DNA of 32,540 nt from Mucilaginibacter sp. (GCA_031292485.1 JARLHA010000065.1:1-32540), one strand, 5' to 3'. Shown: positions 7,821 to 15,989, counted from the stretch's first letter. The notes: generated from the letters alone by a model not told the origin. Numbers and translations are program-made.

Positions 7821-8627
7821 TTACTCCAGCGCAGCTTCAGCAGAAACTATTTTCCCCTGTTGCCGTTTTTCAACTACCTCATTAAAATGCGCTTCATATT
7901 GGGGATGGTTGGTCTTCATCAGCCTGTCCCAAAAGTTAAAATATAATCCATAATTACACTTAACCAGCCGGTGATGCATGTTATGATGGGTTGAGGTATT
8001 GTGCCATTTAAACAACCAATGCTCAGCAAATCCCTTAGGGAACAGTTCATACCCCAGATGCCCGGTAACGTTCAATAGCAGTGAATAAAGCGAAAAAATG
8101 GTTATCGCCGAAGGATGATGCGGAATGGTAAAAGCAATCAACGGGATGATGCTAACCTCGATAACAGCTTCCAATGGATGAAAGGCATAAGCCGCAAATG
8201 GGGTGGGGTTAACTGAAAGATGATGCGTTTTATGCACCCATTTAAACAGCGGTTTCCAGTGCATGGCCCTGTGCGTCCAGTAAAAATAAGTGTCGTGCAA
8301 AACAATCATCAGCAGGATGCTAAAAAAATAATAAAAGTAGCCGTATTTGTTTATCGGTTCATAGGCTTGCGTTAACCCTTTTTTGCCGGCCCAAATTACC
8401 ATCAAAACAATCAATCCAAAAATAAGTATGGTAATAGCCGAGTGTTTTATTTCATTAAAGATATACTTTCTTTCCGGGTATCGTTGCTGGATCTTTGCCA
8501 TCCAGTATTTCTTGTTTTTCCAAACATAAAAAAACAAATAAAAAGAGCCCGTAAAAAGCAAATACCGCGAAACCAGGTTAAACAAAACCTTTAACGATTC
8601 AAGCGAATTTGCAATGGAAGAAATCAT
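7821..8627 (-). CDS. Fatty acid hydroxylase / sterol desaturase family membrane protein
   Basis: A 268-aa integral membrane protein with hydrophobic segments near 20-35, 63-80, 98-112 and 145-190. It has the eight-histidine di-iron signature of the family: HDTYFYWTHRAMH (111-123), HKTHH (132-136) and HNTSTHHNMHH (209-219). These proteins use O2 and a di-iron centre to hydroxylate or desaturate lipids in the cytoplasmic membrane. The substrate cannot be read from the sequence. It lies 26 bases downstream of cdaA on the same strand and may be co-transcribed with it. Length is normal for bacterial members. Confidence 0.88.
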   Translation of the reverse strand: MISSIANSLESLKVLFNLVSRYLLFTGSFYLFFYVWKNKKYWMAKIQQRYPERKYIFNEIKHSAITILIFGLIVLMVIWAGKKGLTQAYEPINKYGYFYYFFSILLMIVLHDTYFYWTHRAMHWKPLFKWVHKTHHLSVNPTPFAAYAFHPLEAVIEVSIIPLIAFTIPHHPSAITIFSLYSLLLNVTGHLGYELFPKGFAEHWLFKWHNTSTHHNMHHRLVKCNYGLYFNFWDRLMKTNHPQYEAHFNEVVEKRQQGKIVSAEAALE

Positions 8628-8653
8628 AGAATATAGAATGATAACAACAAATA

Positions 8654-9445
8654 TTAAAAATCCTTATTCAGCAACTTTTCGAGTTCGGCAAAACTGATAT
8701 TCATTTTTACCCTACCCTGTTTGGCATAAGATAACTCGCCTGTTTCTTCCGAAATGATGATCGCCGTGGCATCGTTAGCTTCTGTAACACCTATACCGGC
8801 ACGGTGACGTAAACCGAACTGCGCCGGAAGATCTGTTTTTTCCGTCAGCGGCAAAATACAACTTGCCGATTTGATCTTGTTTTCGGCAATAACTACGGCG
8901 CCGTCATGCAGGGGGCTTGTTTTTTGAAAAATGCTCTCCAGCAGGCGTTTGGATATCTTACCTTCAATAACCTCGCAGCTGTTCTGATAAAACTGTTCAT
9001 CGTAATATTTGGCAAAAACGATTAAAGCGCCGGTGCGGGTGGATTTTAAACTTTTACATGCATCAATGACGGGTTTTATGCGGGCATAGTTGTTCTTTTC
9101 GGCATCGGCTTTGCCAAAAAAGTATTGCCACCAGGCCCGGTTACGCTGCAAGGAGGCATTTTTGCCCACTAGCAGCAAAAAACGCCGTACCTCCTGCTGA
9201 AACACTACGATCAGGGCGATGATGCCTACATCCACAAATTTGCCCAGGATGCCGGTAAGCAACTGCATATGCAGCGCTTTTACTACATAGTACATGCCAA
9301 ACAGGAGTGCAAGGCCAATAAAAATATTTGCGGCGATAGTACCCCGGATAAGGTTGTACAACTGATAGATGAGAAATGCCACCAGCACCACATCCAACAG
9401 ATCGAAAAATGTAAATTTAAATAAGCTGAAATCGAAAAAATGCAT
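8654..9445 (-). CDS. cdaA: Diadenylate cyclase CdaA (c-di-AMP synthase)
   Basis: A 263-aa protein with three N-terminal membrane helices (~15-33, 37-54, 60-82) followed by a DisA_N domain. The active-site motifs DGA (181-183, in SPLHDGAVVI) and RHR (213-215, in GLRHRAGIG) are intact. It condenses two ATP to cyclic di-AMP at the inner face of the membrane. The membrane layout and lack of a helix-hairpin-helix DNA-binding tail make it CdaA/DacA rather than DisA. No cdaR-like regulator follows, as is usual in Bacteroidota. The commonly adjacent folP is not next to it here; the neighbour on that side is a globin gene 119 bases away. Confidence 0.95.
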   Translation of the reverse strand: MHFFDFSLFKFTFFDLLDVVLVAFLIYQLYNLIRGTIAANIFIGLALLFGMYYVVKALHMQLLTGILGKFVDVGIIALIVVFQQEVRRFLLLVGKNASLQRNRAWWQYFFGKADAEKNNYARIKPVIDACKSLKSTRTGALIVFAKYYDEQFYQNSCEVIEGKISKRLLESIFQKTSPLHDGAVVIAENKIKSASCILPLTEKTDLPAQFGLRHRAGIGVTEANDATAIIISEETGELSYAKQGRVKMNISFAELEKLLNKDF

Positions 9446-9564
9446 TTACTAAGGTAGGTGTTTTAGTCGGAAAAGTCTCAAAAGTCCGAAAGTCCGAAAG
9501 AAAGATTCATCAACATATTGATTAAATATAGCGATAGGTTGGTTTTTTAAAATGACCAATGCCC

Positions 9565-10047
9565 TTAAGGCAAATATGGCCCGCCGGGAATTCCCCAGCC
9601 CCATTTCGGCATAGGCACATCCTGCTCTTCCGATACATCCTGTAAATTTGAATTAATAACCGCTATCCGGGTGCCCCATTCCAGGTAAGCCATAAATGCC
9701 GATCTGAATTCAGGGTCAGCAGGAAGAGCCATTTCGTCCGCTGTTTCCAGCAATAGCTCCATCCAGCGTTTCCGGTGTTTCTCTGTAAGGTGTTTTTGCA
9801 GATGCTTCCTGATCATCTCAAAATGACTGCCTTCGGATTCGCTATAAACCTTTGGCCCGCCTAATACTTCGGCAACAAAATGTGCCACATGCAGGCGGTG
9901 CCGGGCCGGCATGTGTTTGAAAACAGGCTCAAGCACTTCGTCCGCCAAAACCTTATCATAAAATTTGTCGAAAAGCGTTACGAATGTTTGCATCCCGCCC
10001 GCCCATTCATAAAGCGTTGGGATACTGGTTTTATCTTTTTCTGTCAT
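9565..10047 (-). CDS. Truncated haemoglobin, group II-like
   Basis: A 160-aa soluble globin. LYEWAGGMQTFVTLFDKFYD starts the B/C region. HVAHFVAEVLGGPKVYSE (~53-70) and GSHFEMIRKHLQKHLTEKHR contain the E-to-F helices, including the likely proximal His. The C-terminal PKWGWGIPGGPYLP tail is typical of group II (TrHbO) bacterial globins. It would bind O2 or NO in the cytosol, with roles in oxidative or nitrosative stress. It lies 58 bases downstream of terC on the same strand and could be part of the ispB-terC transcript. Assignment to a subgroup is from overall pattern. Confidence 0.85.
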   Translation of the reverse strand: MTEKDKTSIPTLYEWAGGMQTFVTLFDKFYDKVLADEVLEPVFKHMPARHRLHVAHFVAEVLGGPKVYSESEGSHFEMIRKHLQKHLTEKHRKRWMELLLETADEMALPADPEFRSAFMAYLEWGTRIAVINSNLQDVSEEQDVPMPKWGWGIPGGPYLP

Positions 10048-10105
10048 GTGTTTTATGGTAAATGTGCCATAAAGTTAATCATGATTAATAAGAATATTCA
10101 AGCCT

Positions 10106-11158
10106 TTAGCGGTGTGCGGCTTTCTTTTTGGGAAATAAAAGCGATGCCACCATACTCGCCAATAATATGGTTAGGATGATCAGCAATGAATTACCGGTAG
10201 TGAGACCAAGCTTGTCGACATAGTTTGCGCCAAGCATTTTTAGGCCGATGAAGGCCAGCAGCACAGCAAGCCCGGTTTTTAAGTAATGGAATTTATCGAT
10301 AATATTTACCAGTAAAAAAAACATTGACCGAAGGCCAAGGATGGCGAATATATTGGAAAAGAAGACAATGTATGGGTCTTTAGTAACTGAAAAGATTGCC
10401 GGTATAGAGTCAACGGCGAAAAGAAGATCAGTTGCTTCGATGATCAGCAGCACCAGGAAAAGGGGGGTAATCAGTTTTTTATGATCTATTTTTATAAAGA
10501 ACCGGTTACCTGAAAAATGTGGATGTACGGCCAAATACCGTGAGGCGAGTTTTACGATGGTATGTTTTTCCGGGTCTACCTCGGCTTTTTCGTTACGATT
10601 AATAAACATCATCACGCCGGTGTAAAGCAGGAACGCACCGAACAGGTATAGTATCCAATGAAAATGTTCAATCAGACTTGCCCCAACGAAAATGAAGAAA
10701 AAACGCATAATTATGGCGCCGATAATCCCCCAAAAAAGCACCTTATGATAATATTTAGGCTCAACTGCAAAGGCAGTGAAGATCAGTACCATTACAAAAA
10801 TGTTATCTACTGATAAGGCATATTCCACCACATAGCCCGAAATAAACTCCAGCGCCAGGTTATTACGGTAAAGCTGCAGGCTGGCAGGTAAATTATGCGG
10901 GTCGAGCGTTAGGTGATGAAAGTTGCTGATATTGATCTGCTGCAGCGTTGCGAAGTTGTCGATATGATGCAACAGGTTGCCATATTTAAGGATCAGCAGG
11001 TAAAAGCAAAGTGCGAAAGTAATCCACACAACGCTCATTAAAGCCGCCCGCTTAATACTTACGGGTTTATCCGGATTTGCAAATAATCCAAGGTCGATGG
11101 CAAGCATTGCCAAAATGAAAACGAGGAAGCCTGAAATGAATATTAACTCATTATTCAT
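10106..11158 (-). CDS. TerC/Alx family membrane protein
   Basis: A 350-aa polytopic membrane protein with about nine hydrophobic segments. The family's acidic intramembrane motifs are visible: EYALSVDNIFVMVLIF and ATDLLFAVDSIPAIFSVT, then FSNIFAILGLRSMFFLL. TerC/Alx proteins are linked to manganese export and, historically, tellurite resistance. The C-terminus is basic (PKKKAAHR). Its ATG overlaps the stop of the upstream polyprenyl synthase gene in TAATG, so the two are translationally coupled. The substrate is not certain; with no other ter genes nearby, a tellurite role is unlikely to be primary. Confidence 0.9.
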   Translation of the reverse strand: MNNELIFISGFLVFILAMLAIDLGLFANPDKPVSIKRAALMSVVWITFALCFYLLILKYGNLLHHIDNFATLQQINISNFHHLTLDPHNLPASLQLYRNNLALEFISGYVVEYALSVDNIFVMVLIFTAFAVEPKYYHKVLFWGIIGAIIMRFFFIFVGASLIEHFHWILYLFGAFLLYTGVMMFINRNEKAEVDPEKHTIVKLASRYLAVHPHFSGNRFFIKIDHKKLITPLFLVLLIIEATDLLFAVDSIPAIFSVTKDPYIVFFSNIFAILGLRSMFFLLVNIIDKFHYLKTGLAVLLAFIGLKMLGANYVDKLGLTTGNSLLIILTILLASMVASLLFPKKKAAHR

Positions 11159-12129
11159 TATTTATTCCGTTCGGTGGTAAAGCGTACCAATTGTTCCAAT
11201 CCTATACGGGATTCGCCTTCGGGGAAGGTATTGAGTATTTCAAAAGCCTCGTCCTGGTATTTTTTCATCTGGGTTTCGGCATACTGCAGGCCACCGGTTT
11301 CGTTAACAAAGCGGATGATCTCTGCTATTTTTTTAGGGTCATCGTTATGATTTTTAACCAGGTTGATCATTCGTTTTTTAACATCAGGCTTGCTGTTGTT
11401 AAGCGAATAAATGAGCGGGAGCGTTACCTTTTTTTCTTTTATGTCGATGCCTAGTGGTTTGCCAACATCATCCGTTCCAAAATCAAACATATCATCCTTT
11501 ATTTGGAAAGCAATGCCGATCTTTTCGCCAAAGAGGCGCATTTTCTCGATAGTAGCATCATCGGCACCGGCCGATGCAGCGCCGCATTCGCAGCAGGAAG
11601 CAATCAACGAGGCTGTTTTTTGCCTGATCACTTCGTAGTAAACAGGTTCCTCGATATCCATTTTGCGTACCTTCTCCACCTGAAGCAGTTCCCCTTCGAT
11701 CATTTGCTGCATCGCTTCGGATACAATTTTCAGGAACCGGAAATCGTCATGTTTAATGGACAGCAGCAAGCCTTTGGAAAGCAGGTAATCACCTACTAAA
11801 ACAGCTATCTTGTTTTTCCACAAAGCGTTGATGGAGAAAAAGCCGCGGCGCTGATAGGAGTTATCAACCACGTCATCGTGTATAAGGGTCGCGGTATGCA
11901 ATAGCTCAACCAGGGCTGCGCCCCTGTGAGTGGACTCATTAATGCCGCCGCAAATGCTTGCCGAAAAAAACACAAACATGGGCCTTATCTGCTTGCCTTT
12001 GCGCTTAACGATGTAGTGGGTAATACGGTCGAGCAGCGGTACTGAGCTTTGCATAGAAGTTTTAAACTTCCCTTCAAAAACATCAATATCGGCGGCAATA
12101 GGTTTTTTAATCTCGTTGATGCTCAGCAT
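11158..12129 (-). CDS. ispB: Polyprenyl diphosphate synthase (octaprenyl/heptaprenyl type)
   Basis: A 323-aa all-alpha trans-prenyltransferase. Both Asp-rich motifs are intact: LIHDDVVDN (first, D85, D86, D89) and IKDDMFDFG (second, D212, D213, D216). GKQIRP (45-50) binds IPP. It elongates farnesyl or geranylgeranyl diphosphate with IPP to make the menaquinone side chain. Residues before the first motif are small or medium, consistent with a long-chain product, but the chain length cannot be fixed from sequence. First gene of a likely ispB-terC(-globin) transcript. Confidence 0.92.
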   Translation of the reverse strand: MLSINEIKKPIAADIDVFEGKFKTSMQSSVPLLDRITHYIVKRKGKQIRPMFVFFSASICGGINESTHRGAALVELLHTATLIHDDVVDNSYQRRGFFSINALWKNKIAVLVGDYLLSKGLLLSIKHDDFRFLKIVSEAMQQMIEGELLQVEKVRKMDIEEPVYYEVIRQKTASLIASCCECGAASAGADDATIEKMRLFGEKIGIAFQIKDDMFDFGTDDVGKPLGIDIKEKKVTLPLIYSLNNSKPDVKKRMINLVKNHNDDPKKIAEIIRFVNETGGLQYAETQMKKYQDEAFEILNTFPEGESRIGLEQLVRFTTERNK

Positions 12130-12394
12130 TGAAACTATACACGCTTTTTATTTGCCGGCAGCCTTGCCGGCAACCTGCAGCAAACATAGGAAATTTAGTT
12201 GATTAAGTTAGGTGAGCTGAGTGGTTGATTGAGTTGATTTTGTGAATAGTTTATAAATGGAAGATCCCAACCTAATCACCCCAGTCAACTTAATCAACCA
12301 AGAAACCTCCCGTTAACATCTTTTAACATATCCTTTTTTAAACCAACCATCCTGAAAACGCTCTATTGTTTAAACAACAAAAAAACAGAAAAAA
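12130..12394. promoter_or_regulatory. Divergent intergenic region with inverted repeats
   Basis: Holds the promoters of ispB (minus) and the small secreted protein (plus). A strong hairpin, TTGCCGGCA twice (12152-12173), lies in the ispB leader. Loosely complementary TTGATTAAGTTAGGTGAG-like and CCTAATCACCCCAGTCAACT-like tracts span 12198-12302. A palindrome TTGTTTAAACAA occupies 12366-12377, 17 bases before the ATG at 12395. Functions unknown. Confidence 0.4.
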
Positions 12395-12715
12395 ATGAAA
12401 ATTAAAATATTAGGAGGTTTACTGGTAGCCGCATTAGCTATCACCTCAATGGCACAGGCCCAAGACCGTACCCCTGTTATAAATCATAGACTGCACAATC
12501 AGGACCGCCGTATTAGCCAGGGTGTCCGCAGTGGCGAACTAACCCGTAATGAAACACGTAATTTGCGCGCCGACGACCGAAGGATTGCTTATCAAAGAAA
12601 CAGCGCGCAGGCTGCCGGCCGGATGAGCCGGGCCGAACGGAGCCATTTGCGCAATAAAGAAAACCGCACCAGCCGCGCAATATACCGCGACAAACATAAT
12701 GACCGCGTGAGATAA
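12395..12715 (+). CDS. Small secreted Arg-rich repeat protein
   Basis: A 106-aa protein with a clear signal peptide (MKIKILGGLLVAALAITSMA, cleavage near AQA at 22-24). The mature ~83 residues are very rich in Arg and Asn and contain two degenerate copies of a helical unit: QDRRISQGVRSGELTRNE...L (36-55 and on) and YQRNSAQAAGRMSRAERSHL (66-85). The SGELTxxE and GRMSxxE turns recall loop-helix repeats but lack the Asp pattern for calcium. It is probably periplasmic. Similar small Arg-rich secreted proteins occur in Sphingobacteriaceae, without assigned function. An intrinsic terminator follows, so the unit is monocistronic. Confidence 0.75.
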   Translation: MKIKILGGLLVAALAITSMAQAQDRTPVINHRLHNQDRRISQGVRSGELTRNETRNLRADDRRIAYQRNSAQAAGRMSRAERSHLRNKENRTSRAIYRDKHNDRVR

Positions 12716-12746
12716 TAGTTTTTAAATACAAATTGAGTTTTCATGG

Positions 12747-12779
12747 AGCGTCCCCGACTTTTTCCGGGGCGCTTTTTTT
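12747..12779 (+). terminator. Intrinsic terminator after the small secreted protein
   Basis: AGCG(T)CCCCG pairs with CGGGGCGCT with a one-base bulge, a loop of about eight bases and a run of seven T (12773-12779). Confidence 0.85.
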
Positions 12780-12780
12780 A

Positions 12781-12812
12781 TTGTGTGTAAAAGCATAATT
12801 ATTTTACCTTTG
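12781..12812 (+). promoter_or_regulatory. Bacteroidetes promoter upstream of tRNA-Ser
   Basis: TACCTTTG (12805-12812) matches TAnnTTTG. A TTG at 12781-12783 sits 21 bases upstream, the right distance for a -33 element. It is about 113 bases before the mature tRNA, implying a long processed leader. Confidence 0.45.
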
Positions 12813-12851
12813 CGCGATTGTTGTTAGGTTGAAACAGGTTGTTTGTACTGT

Positions 12852-12915
12852 AAAAGTTGTAATAGGTTAAAAAAATTGCAACACTTACAACTACTACAAT
12901 TTATTACAACCTTTT
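12852..12915. repeat. Imperfect inverted repeat in the tRNA-Ser leader
   Basis: AAAAGTTGTAATA (12852-12864) is complementary to TATTACAACCTTTT (12902-12915) apart from one bulged base. It could fold the leader just before the tRNA. Function unknown. Confidence 0.5.
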
Positions 12916-12925
12916 AACTAACCAG

Positions 12926-13013
12926 GGAGAGGTGTCTGAGTGGTCGAAAGAGCACGCCTGGAAAGTGTGTATACTTCAAAAGGGTATCGAGGGTTCGAAT
13001 CCCTCCCTCTCCG
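12926..13013 (+). tRNA. tRNA-Ser (anticodon GGA)
   Basis: An 88-nt serine-type tRNA with a long variable arm. Acceptor GGAGAGG pairs with CCTCTCC, the anticodon stem is CACGC/GTGTG with loop CTGGAAA (anticodon 12960-12962), the T-arm is GAGGG-TTCGAAT-CCCTC and the discriminator is G. It reads UCC and UCU. The CCA end is not encoded. Confidence 0.97.
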
Positions 13014-13058
13014 CAAAATTCAATATCAAAAACAGATAAAAGCCTGAAAATCAAATGA

Positions 13059-13652
13059 TTGCTGGCTTTTGTTTTAGGATTTACCGATACCCATTTGAAT
13101 TTTTATGCCAATTCCGGCAAAATATATGTATTTGATAAAAAAACCTTAAAGCTGCAATTTATAATCAGCGGTAAATACGCGCCGAATTCTTTATTCAACG
13201 ATAGCAAAGGGGATATTTGGATAAGCACCATTGATAAATACTTGATTTAGTACAAAAAAAGTAGTTTGATGAGGTTGCGATGCCTCCCGATTTTTTAAAT
13301 ACAAACTTTTTTAGTATCAACCGTAAACCGGATGGCATTGCTGGCAGGCAATTATTATGGAGAAGTATTGGAAGCTAACGGAAAGAAATTCCGGATCAGG
13401 AAAATCCTGCAAAAAAGTAATATGATTTTCAGGCAACATAGGATATTACTGTCGCAAAATAAAATATTTATTTTTTCTGAAGCCAGTACTTATGTAAATT
13501 ATTCAAAAGACATTGCCGCGCCCAAATCTTCTCATTTTTATGCCAAAACAGCAATTAATTATAACGATAGTATCGTCATTGTGGGGCAGGTAAACGCCAT
13601 GCTTAAACACCGAAAAGGCAGCAAAACCCGTTTTGCCCGGCAAGTCAGTTAA
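13059..13652 (+). pseudogene. Eroded two-component-regulator-propeller-like gene
   Basis: Two short open stretches in the same frame (13059-13250 and 13332-13652) are separated by stops at 13248 and 13296. The intervening 80 bases read as plausible protein in another frame (FDEVAMPPDFLNTNFFSINR), which points to frameshifts in one older gene. GKIYVFDKKTLK and GDIWISTIDKYL look like blades of a regulator propeller of the kind found in hybrid sensor kinases. The second part (GNYYGEVLEANGKKFRIRK, NKIFIFSEAS) is also beta-rich. No start, signal peptide or kinase domain is visible. Coding-like sequence without stops continues in a further frame to about 13780. The family call is tentative; decay is well supported. 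Confidence 0.5.
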
Positions 13653-13851
13653 AATCAAAGTACCATAAAGGAGCTTTGGTCGGTAATCCGCAAAAATCAG
13701 CAGTAGCAACACTGGATTTTGATCAATATTTTCGCGGTTTTACGTCAAATAACAAGCGAAAAGCCTCAAAATATGGATACCTTTAGACGCCCGTTTGCCA
13801 ACACGCCCCAAAATGCAGGCGGAAGTGGAAAAATATCATATAAACTTAGTT

Positions 13852-14616
13852 ATGGATTCGATCAAAGACCTCCGGCTTGCCGTTTTAATCGACGCGGATA
13901 ATGTTCCTTATGCCAACGTTAAACAAATGTTTGAGGAAATAGCCAAGTACGGTACCCCTACCTTTAAAAGGATCTACGCCGATTGGACCAAACCCACTGT
14001 ATCTGGTTGGAAAACGGTATTGCTGGAAAATGCCATTACCCCTATACAGCAGTACAGCTACTCCACCGGCAAAAACTCAAGCGACAGCGCCATGATCATC
14101 GATGCGATGGATATTTTATACTCAGGCAAGGTAGATGGCTTTTGCATCGTATCAAGTGACAGTGATTTTACCCGCCTGGCCATCAGACTGCGCGAAGCGG
14201 GGATGAAAGTGATAGGCATTGGCGAGAAAAAAACATTGATCCCTTTCATCACCGCCTGCGACAAGTTTATTTATATTGAAATTTTGAAAGAAGATGCCGC
14301 AGCTACTCCTGATGAGGAAAGGAAAGCGAGGCCATCGAAAAAACGGGCAGGCCAAAAATCGGCGCCGATAGATAAGGTAGGGCAGGAACTCGTAAAGCTT
14401 TTACGGGACAGCATTGCCGATATCGCCGATGAAAATGGGTGGGCACACCTGGGAAACCTGGGCACACAGATCCTTAAAAAGAAACCCGACTTCGACTCGA
14501 GGAATTATGGGTTTGCCAAAATGCTGCCTTTGATCAAAAGCCTTAATAAATTTGATTTTGATGAAAGGGAATCAGGCAAGGGGAACAATAAACATGTTTA
14601 TGTGAAAATAAAGTAA
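13852..14616 (+). CDS. NYN domain (LabA/DUF88-like) plus OST-HTH/LOTUS protein
   Basis: A 254-aa cytosolic protein from the chosen start. The NYN (PIN-like) ribonuclease domain spans ~5-145 with acidic residues in VLIDADNVPY (11-20), NSSDSAMIIDAMDIL and VSSDSDFTRLA (~100). A basic linker (RKARPSKKRAGQK) precedes a C-terminal LOTUS/OST-HTH domain (~175-254), which binds RNA, often G-rich or quadruplex forms. The pairing suggests RNA cleavage or turnover. An upstream in-frame ATG at 13795 would add 19 residues with no family resemblance, so 13852, just before the first conserved strand, is preferred. The gene is convergent with the next one, 8 bases apart. Confidence 0.88.
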   Translation: MDSIKDLRLAVLIDADNVPYANVKQMFEEIAKYGTPTFKRIYADWTKPTVSGWKTVLLENAITPIQQYSYSTGKNSSDSAMIIDAMDILYSGKVDGFCIVSSDSDFTRLAIRLREAGMKVIGIGEKKTLIPFITACDKFIYIEILKEDAAATPDEERKARPSKKRAGQKSAPIDKVGQELVKLLRDSIADIADENGWAHLGNLGTQILKKKPDFDSRNYGFAKMLPLIKSLNKFDFDERESGKGNNKHVYVKIK

Positions 14617-14624
14617 AAAAACAC

Positions 14625-15299
14625 TTATTCGACAATATCATACGCCCGTACCGGCTCGTTTTTTGACCGCTTATATTTATACAGAAAATAAATATTAAAC
14701 CGGTAAAGGGTGTAAACAACAACCGGCGCTGTAACAACATCCACGGTATAATGTATGTGCTGCACCAACAACAGGTACGCCACCGTTATGGTCGCTAAAA
14801 TGCCTAATATTTTATCAACCGGTTTTTCGAGGCATAAAAAAATAAGTGTGAGCGTAGCCGTGTGGCCCGAAAAAAAGAGATCTTTAGTTACCGAGGCTTC
14901 TCCATAAAAAGCGCCGCTTAAAGGGTCAGATAAAGGAATTAACCCCATAGGAGGTGATAACGGCACCAGGCTGATACACAAAACCCGTGCGACAGTAACC
15001 ATGGCCAGCGTTAAACAATAGGTGATAAAAATAGATGGTTTGTGTATCGCCCTGTATAATATCAGCAGGATCATTGACCATATAATGATAAAAATCAAAA
15101 CAGAAACATTGTGCGGAGCAATATTAGCTAACACCCGGTCCTTTAAAACCAGGCCATTTCGTTTTTCAATAAAAGCAAAAAAATGAGGAAGAAAAATAGA
15201 AAAAACAGGTATTAACACCATTATTGCCGTCAACTGCAGGCGCTTAACCGGGGAGTTCCAGGTTTCCTTCCAGATTTCAAGTATAGACGTTTTCTGCAT
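14625..15299 (-). CDS. PAP2_C / sphingomyelin-synthase-like membrane protein
   Basis: A 224-aa integral membrane protein with about six hydrophobic segments. The catalytic triad of the sphingomyelin synthase family is visible: SGHT (144-147, H146) and HIHYTVDVV (181-189, H183 and D187). In this family the His and Asp residues transfer a phospho-head group between lipids. Sphingobacteriaceae make sphingolipids, so a role in phosphosphingolipid (for example phosphoethanolamine-ceramide) metabolism is reasonable but not shown. The alternative is a PAP2-type lipid phosphatase. It overlaps no neighbour and is convergent with the NYN gene. Confidence 0.8.
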   Translation of the reverse strand: MQKTSILEIWKETWNSPVKRLQLTAIMVLIPVFSIFLPHFFAFIEKRNGLVLKDRVLANIAPHNVSVLIFIIIWSMILLILYRAIHKPSIFITYCLTLAMVTVARVLCISLVPLSPPMGLIPLSDPLSGAFYGEASVTKDLFFSGHTATLTLIFLCLEKPVDKILGILATITVAYLLLVQHIHYTVDVVTAPVVVYTLYRFNIYFLYKYKRSKNEPVRAYDIVE

Positions 15300-15404
15300 A
15301 TGACCTTTAGACGCAATTAAAGCGCAAAAGTAACAATAGATAAATTATTAAGAAAAGTTTAATTGCATGTAAAATAATCTGTGTGTAAAATAACCCTAAA
15401 TAAC

Positions 15405-15423
15405 AATGCAACTTTATTGCATT
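15405..15423. promoter_or_regulatory. Perfect palindrome before merC, probable Fur/Zur-family operator
   Basis: AATGCAA-CTTTA-TTGCATT is a perfect 7-5-7 inverted repeat ending 17 bases before the merC ATG. A second TTGCA half-site sits a few bases downstream (about 15434). With a Fur-family regulator encoded next to merC, it is a good operator candidate for metal-dependent control. Confidence 0.6.
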
Positions 15424-15440
15424 TTTGCGATATTTGCAAC

Positions 15441-15869
15441 ATGATTTTTGAAAAAGGCAACTCGAAATTGGATAGCGTAGGGATGACCGCCTCAGTATTA
15501 TGCGCTATTCATTGTGCGATTGTACCCATACTGATCACTTTTTTACCGTTGGTTGGTTTGGGCTTTTTAGCAAACCCGGTGCTTGAATGGAGCATGATTA
15601 TTTTTGCATTTTTTATTGGAGTATACGCGATAGGTTTATCCTATACAAATACCCACCATAAGCCTTTGCCGGTTTTTTTACTGATTGGAGGCTTTGTAAT
15701 TATCATCATCGGGCACGTGTTTGTTTCCGGGTGGCATGAGGCACTGGTAGTTCCTATAGGTGGTTTAATGATTGCTACGGCTCATTTTTTTAATTTCAGG
15801 TACAGTGGCAGCTGCCGGCAGAGCGGGCATTCGCCATATCATTTGGGCGGCAGCCAGCATAAACAGTGA
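15441..15869 (+). CDS. MerC-domain membrane protein
   Basis: A 142-aa protein with four predicted membrane helices. The N-terminal motif SVLCAIHCAIVP (Cys 21 and 25) is the MerC metal-binding signature. A Cys/His-rich tail (SCRQSGHSPYHLGG) could also hold metal. MerC proteins carry metal ions across the cytoplasmic membrane; in Bacteroidota they often sit beside a Zur/Fur-like regulator and probably handle zinc rather than mercury. An earlier in-frame ATG at 15381 would place the palindromic operator inside the coding region, so 15441 is chosen. The Fur-family gene follows after 153 bases. Confidence 0.85.
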   Translation: MIFEKGNSKLDSVGMTASVLCAIHCAIVPILITFLPLVGLGFLANPVLEWSMIIFAFFIGVYAIGLSYTNTHHKPLPVFLLIGGFVIIIIGHVFVSGWHEALVVPIGGLMIATAHFFNFRYSGSCRQSGHSPYHLGGSQHKQ

Positions 15870-15989
15870 ACAGAAAAAAACCGGAAAACTCAAAAAATAG
15901 AATTGAGGTTAGCCGTTTCGATAACGATCATCCCGAGTTAAATATTCATTAGAAAATCGGGCAGATTAAAATTCTATCATTATTCTTTT

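Noticed and set aside
9475..9505. Short AAGTCCGA tandem repeat between cdaA and the globin gene
   Set aside because: Two or three 8-base copies only; no further structure supports a function.
10106..11158. Tellurite resistance operon
   Set aside because: Only a TerC-family protein is present, coupled to a polyprenyl synthase gene, with no terZABDEF genes.
12926..13013. tRNA-Ser as the att source of the 5477-5499 fragment
   Set aside because: Its acceptor and T-arm sequence (CCTCTCC, GAGGG) differ from the fragment (CCATTCC, GGG/CCC), so another tRNA gene is the source.
15381..15440. Longer start for the MerC protein
   Set aside because: It would put the palindrome inside the gene and add 20 residues unlike MerC N-termini.
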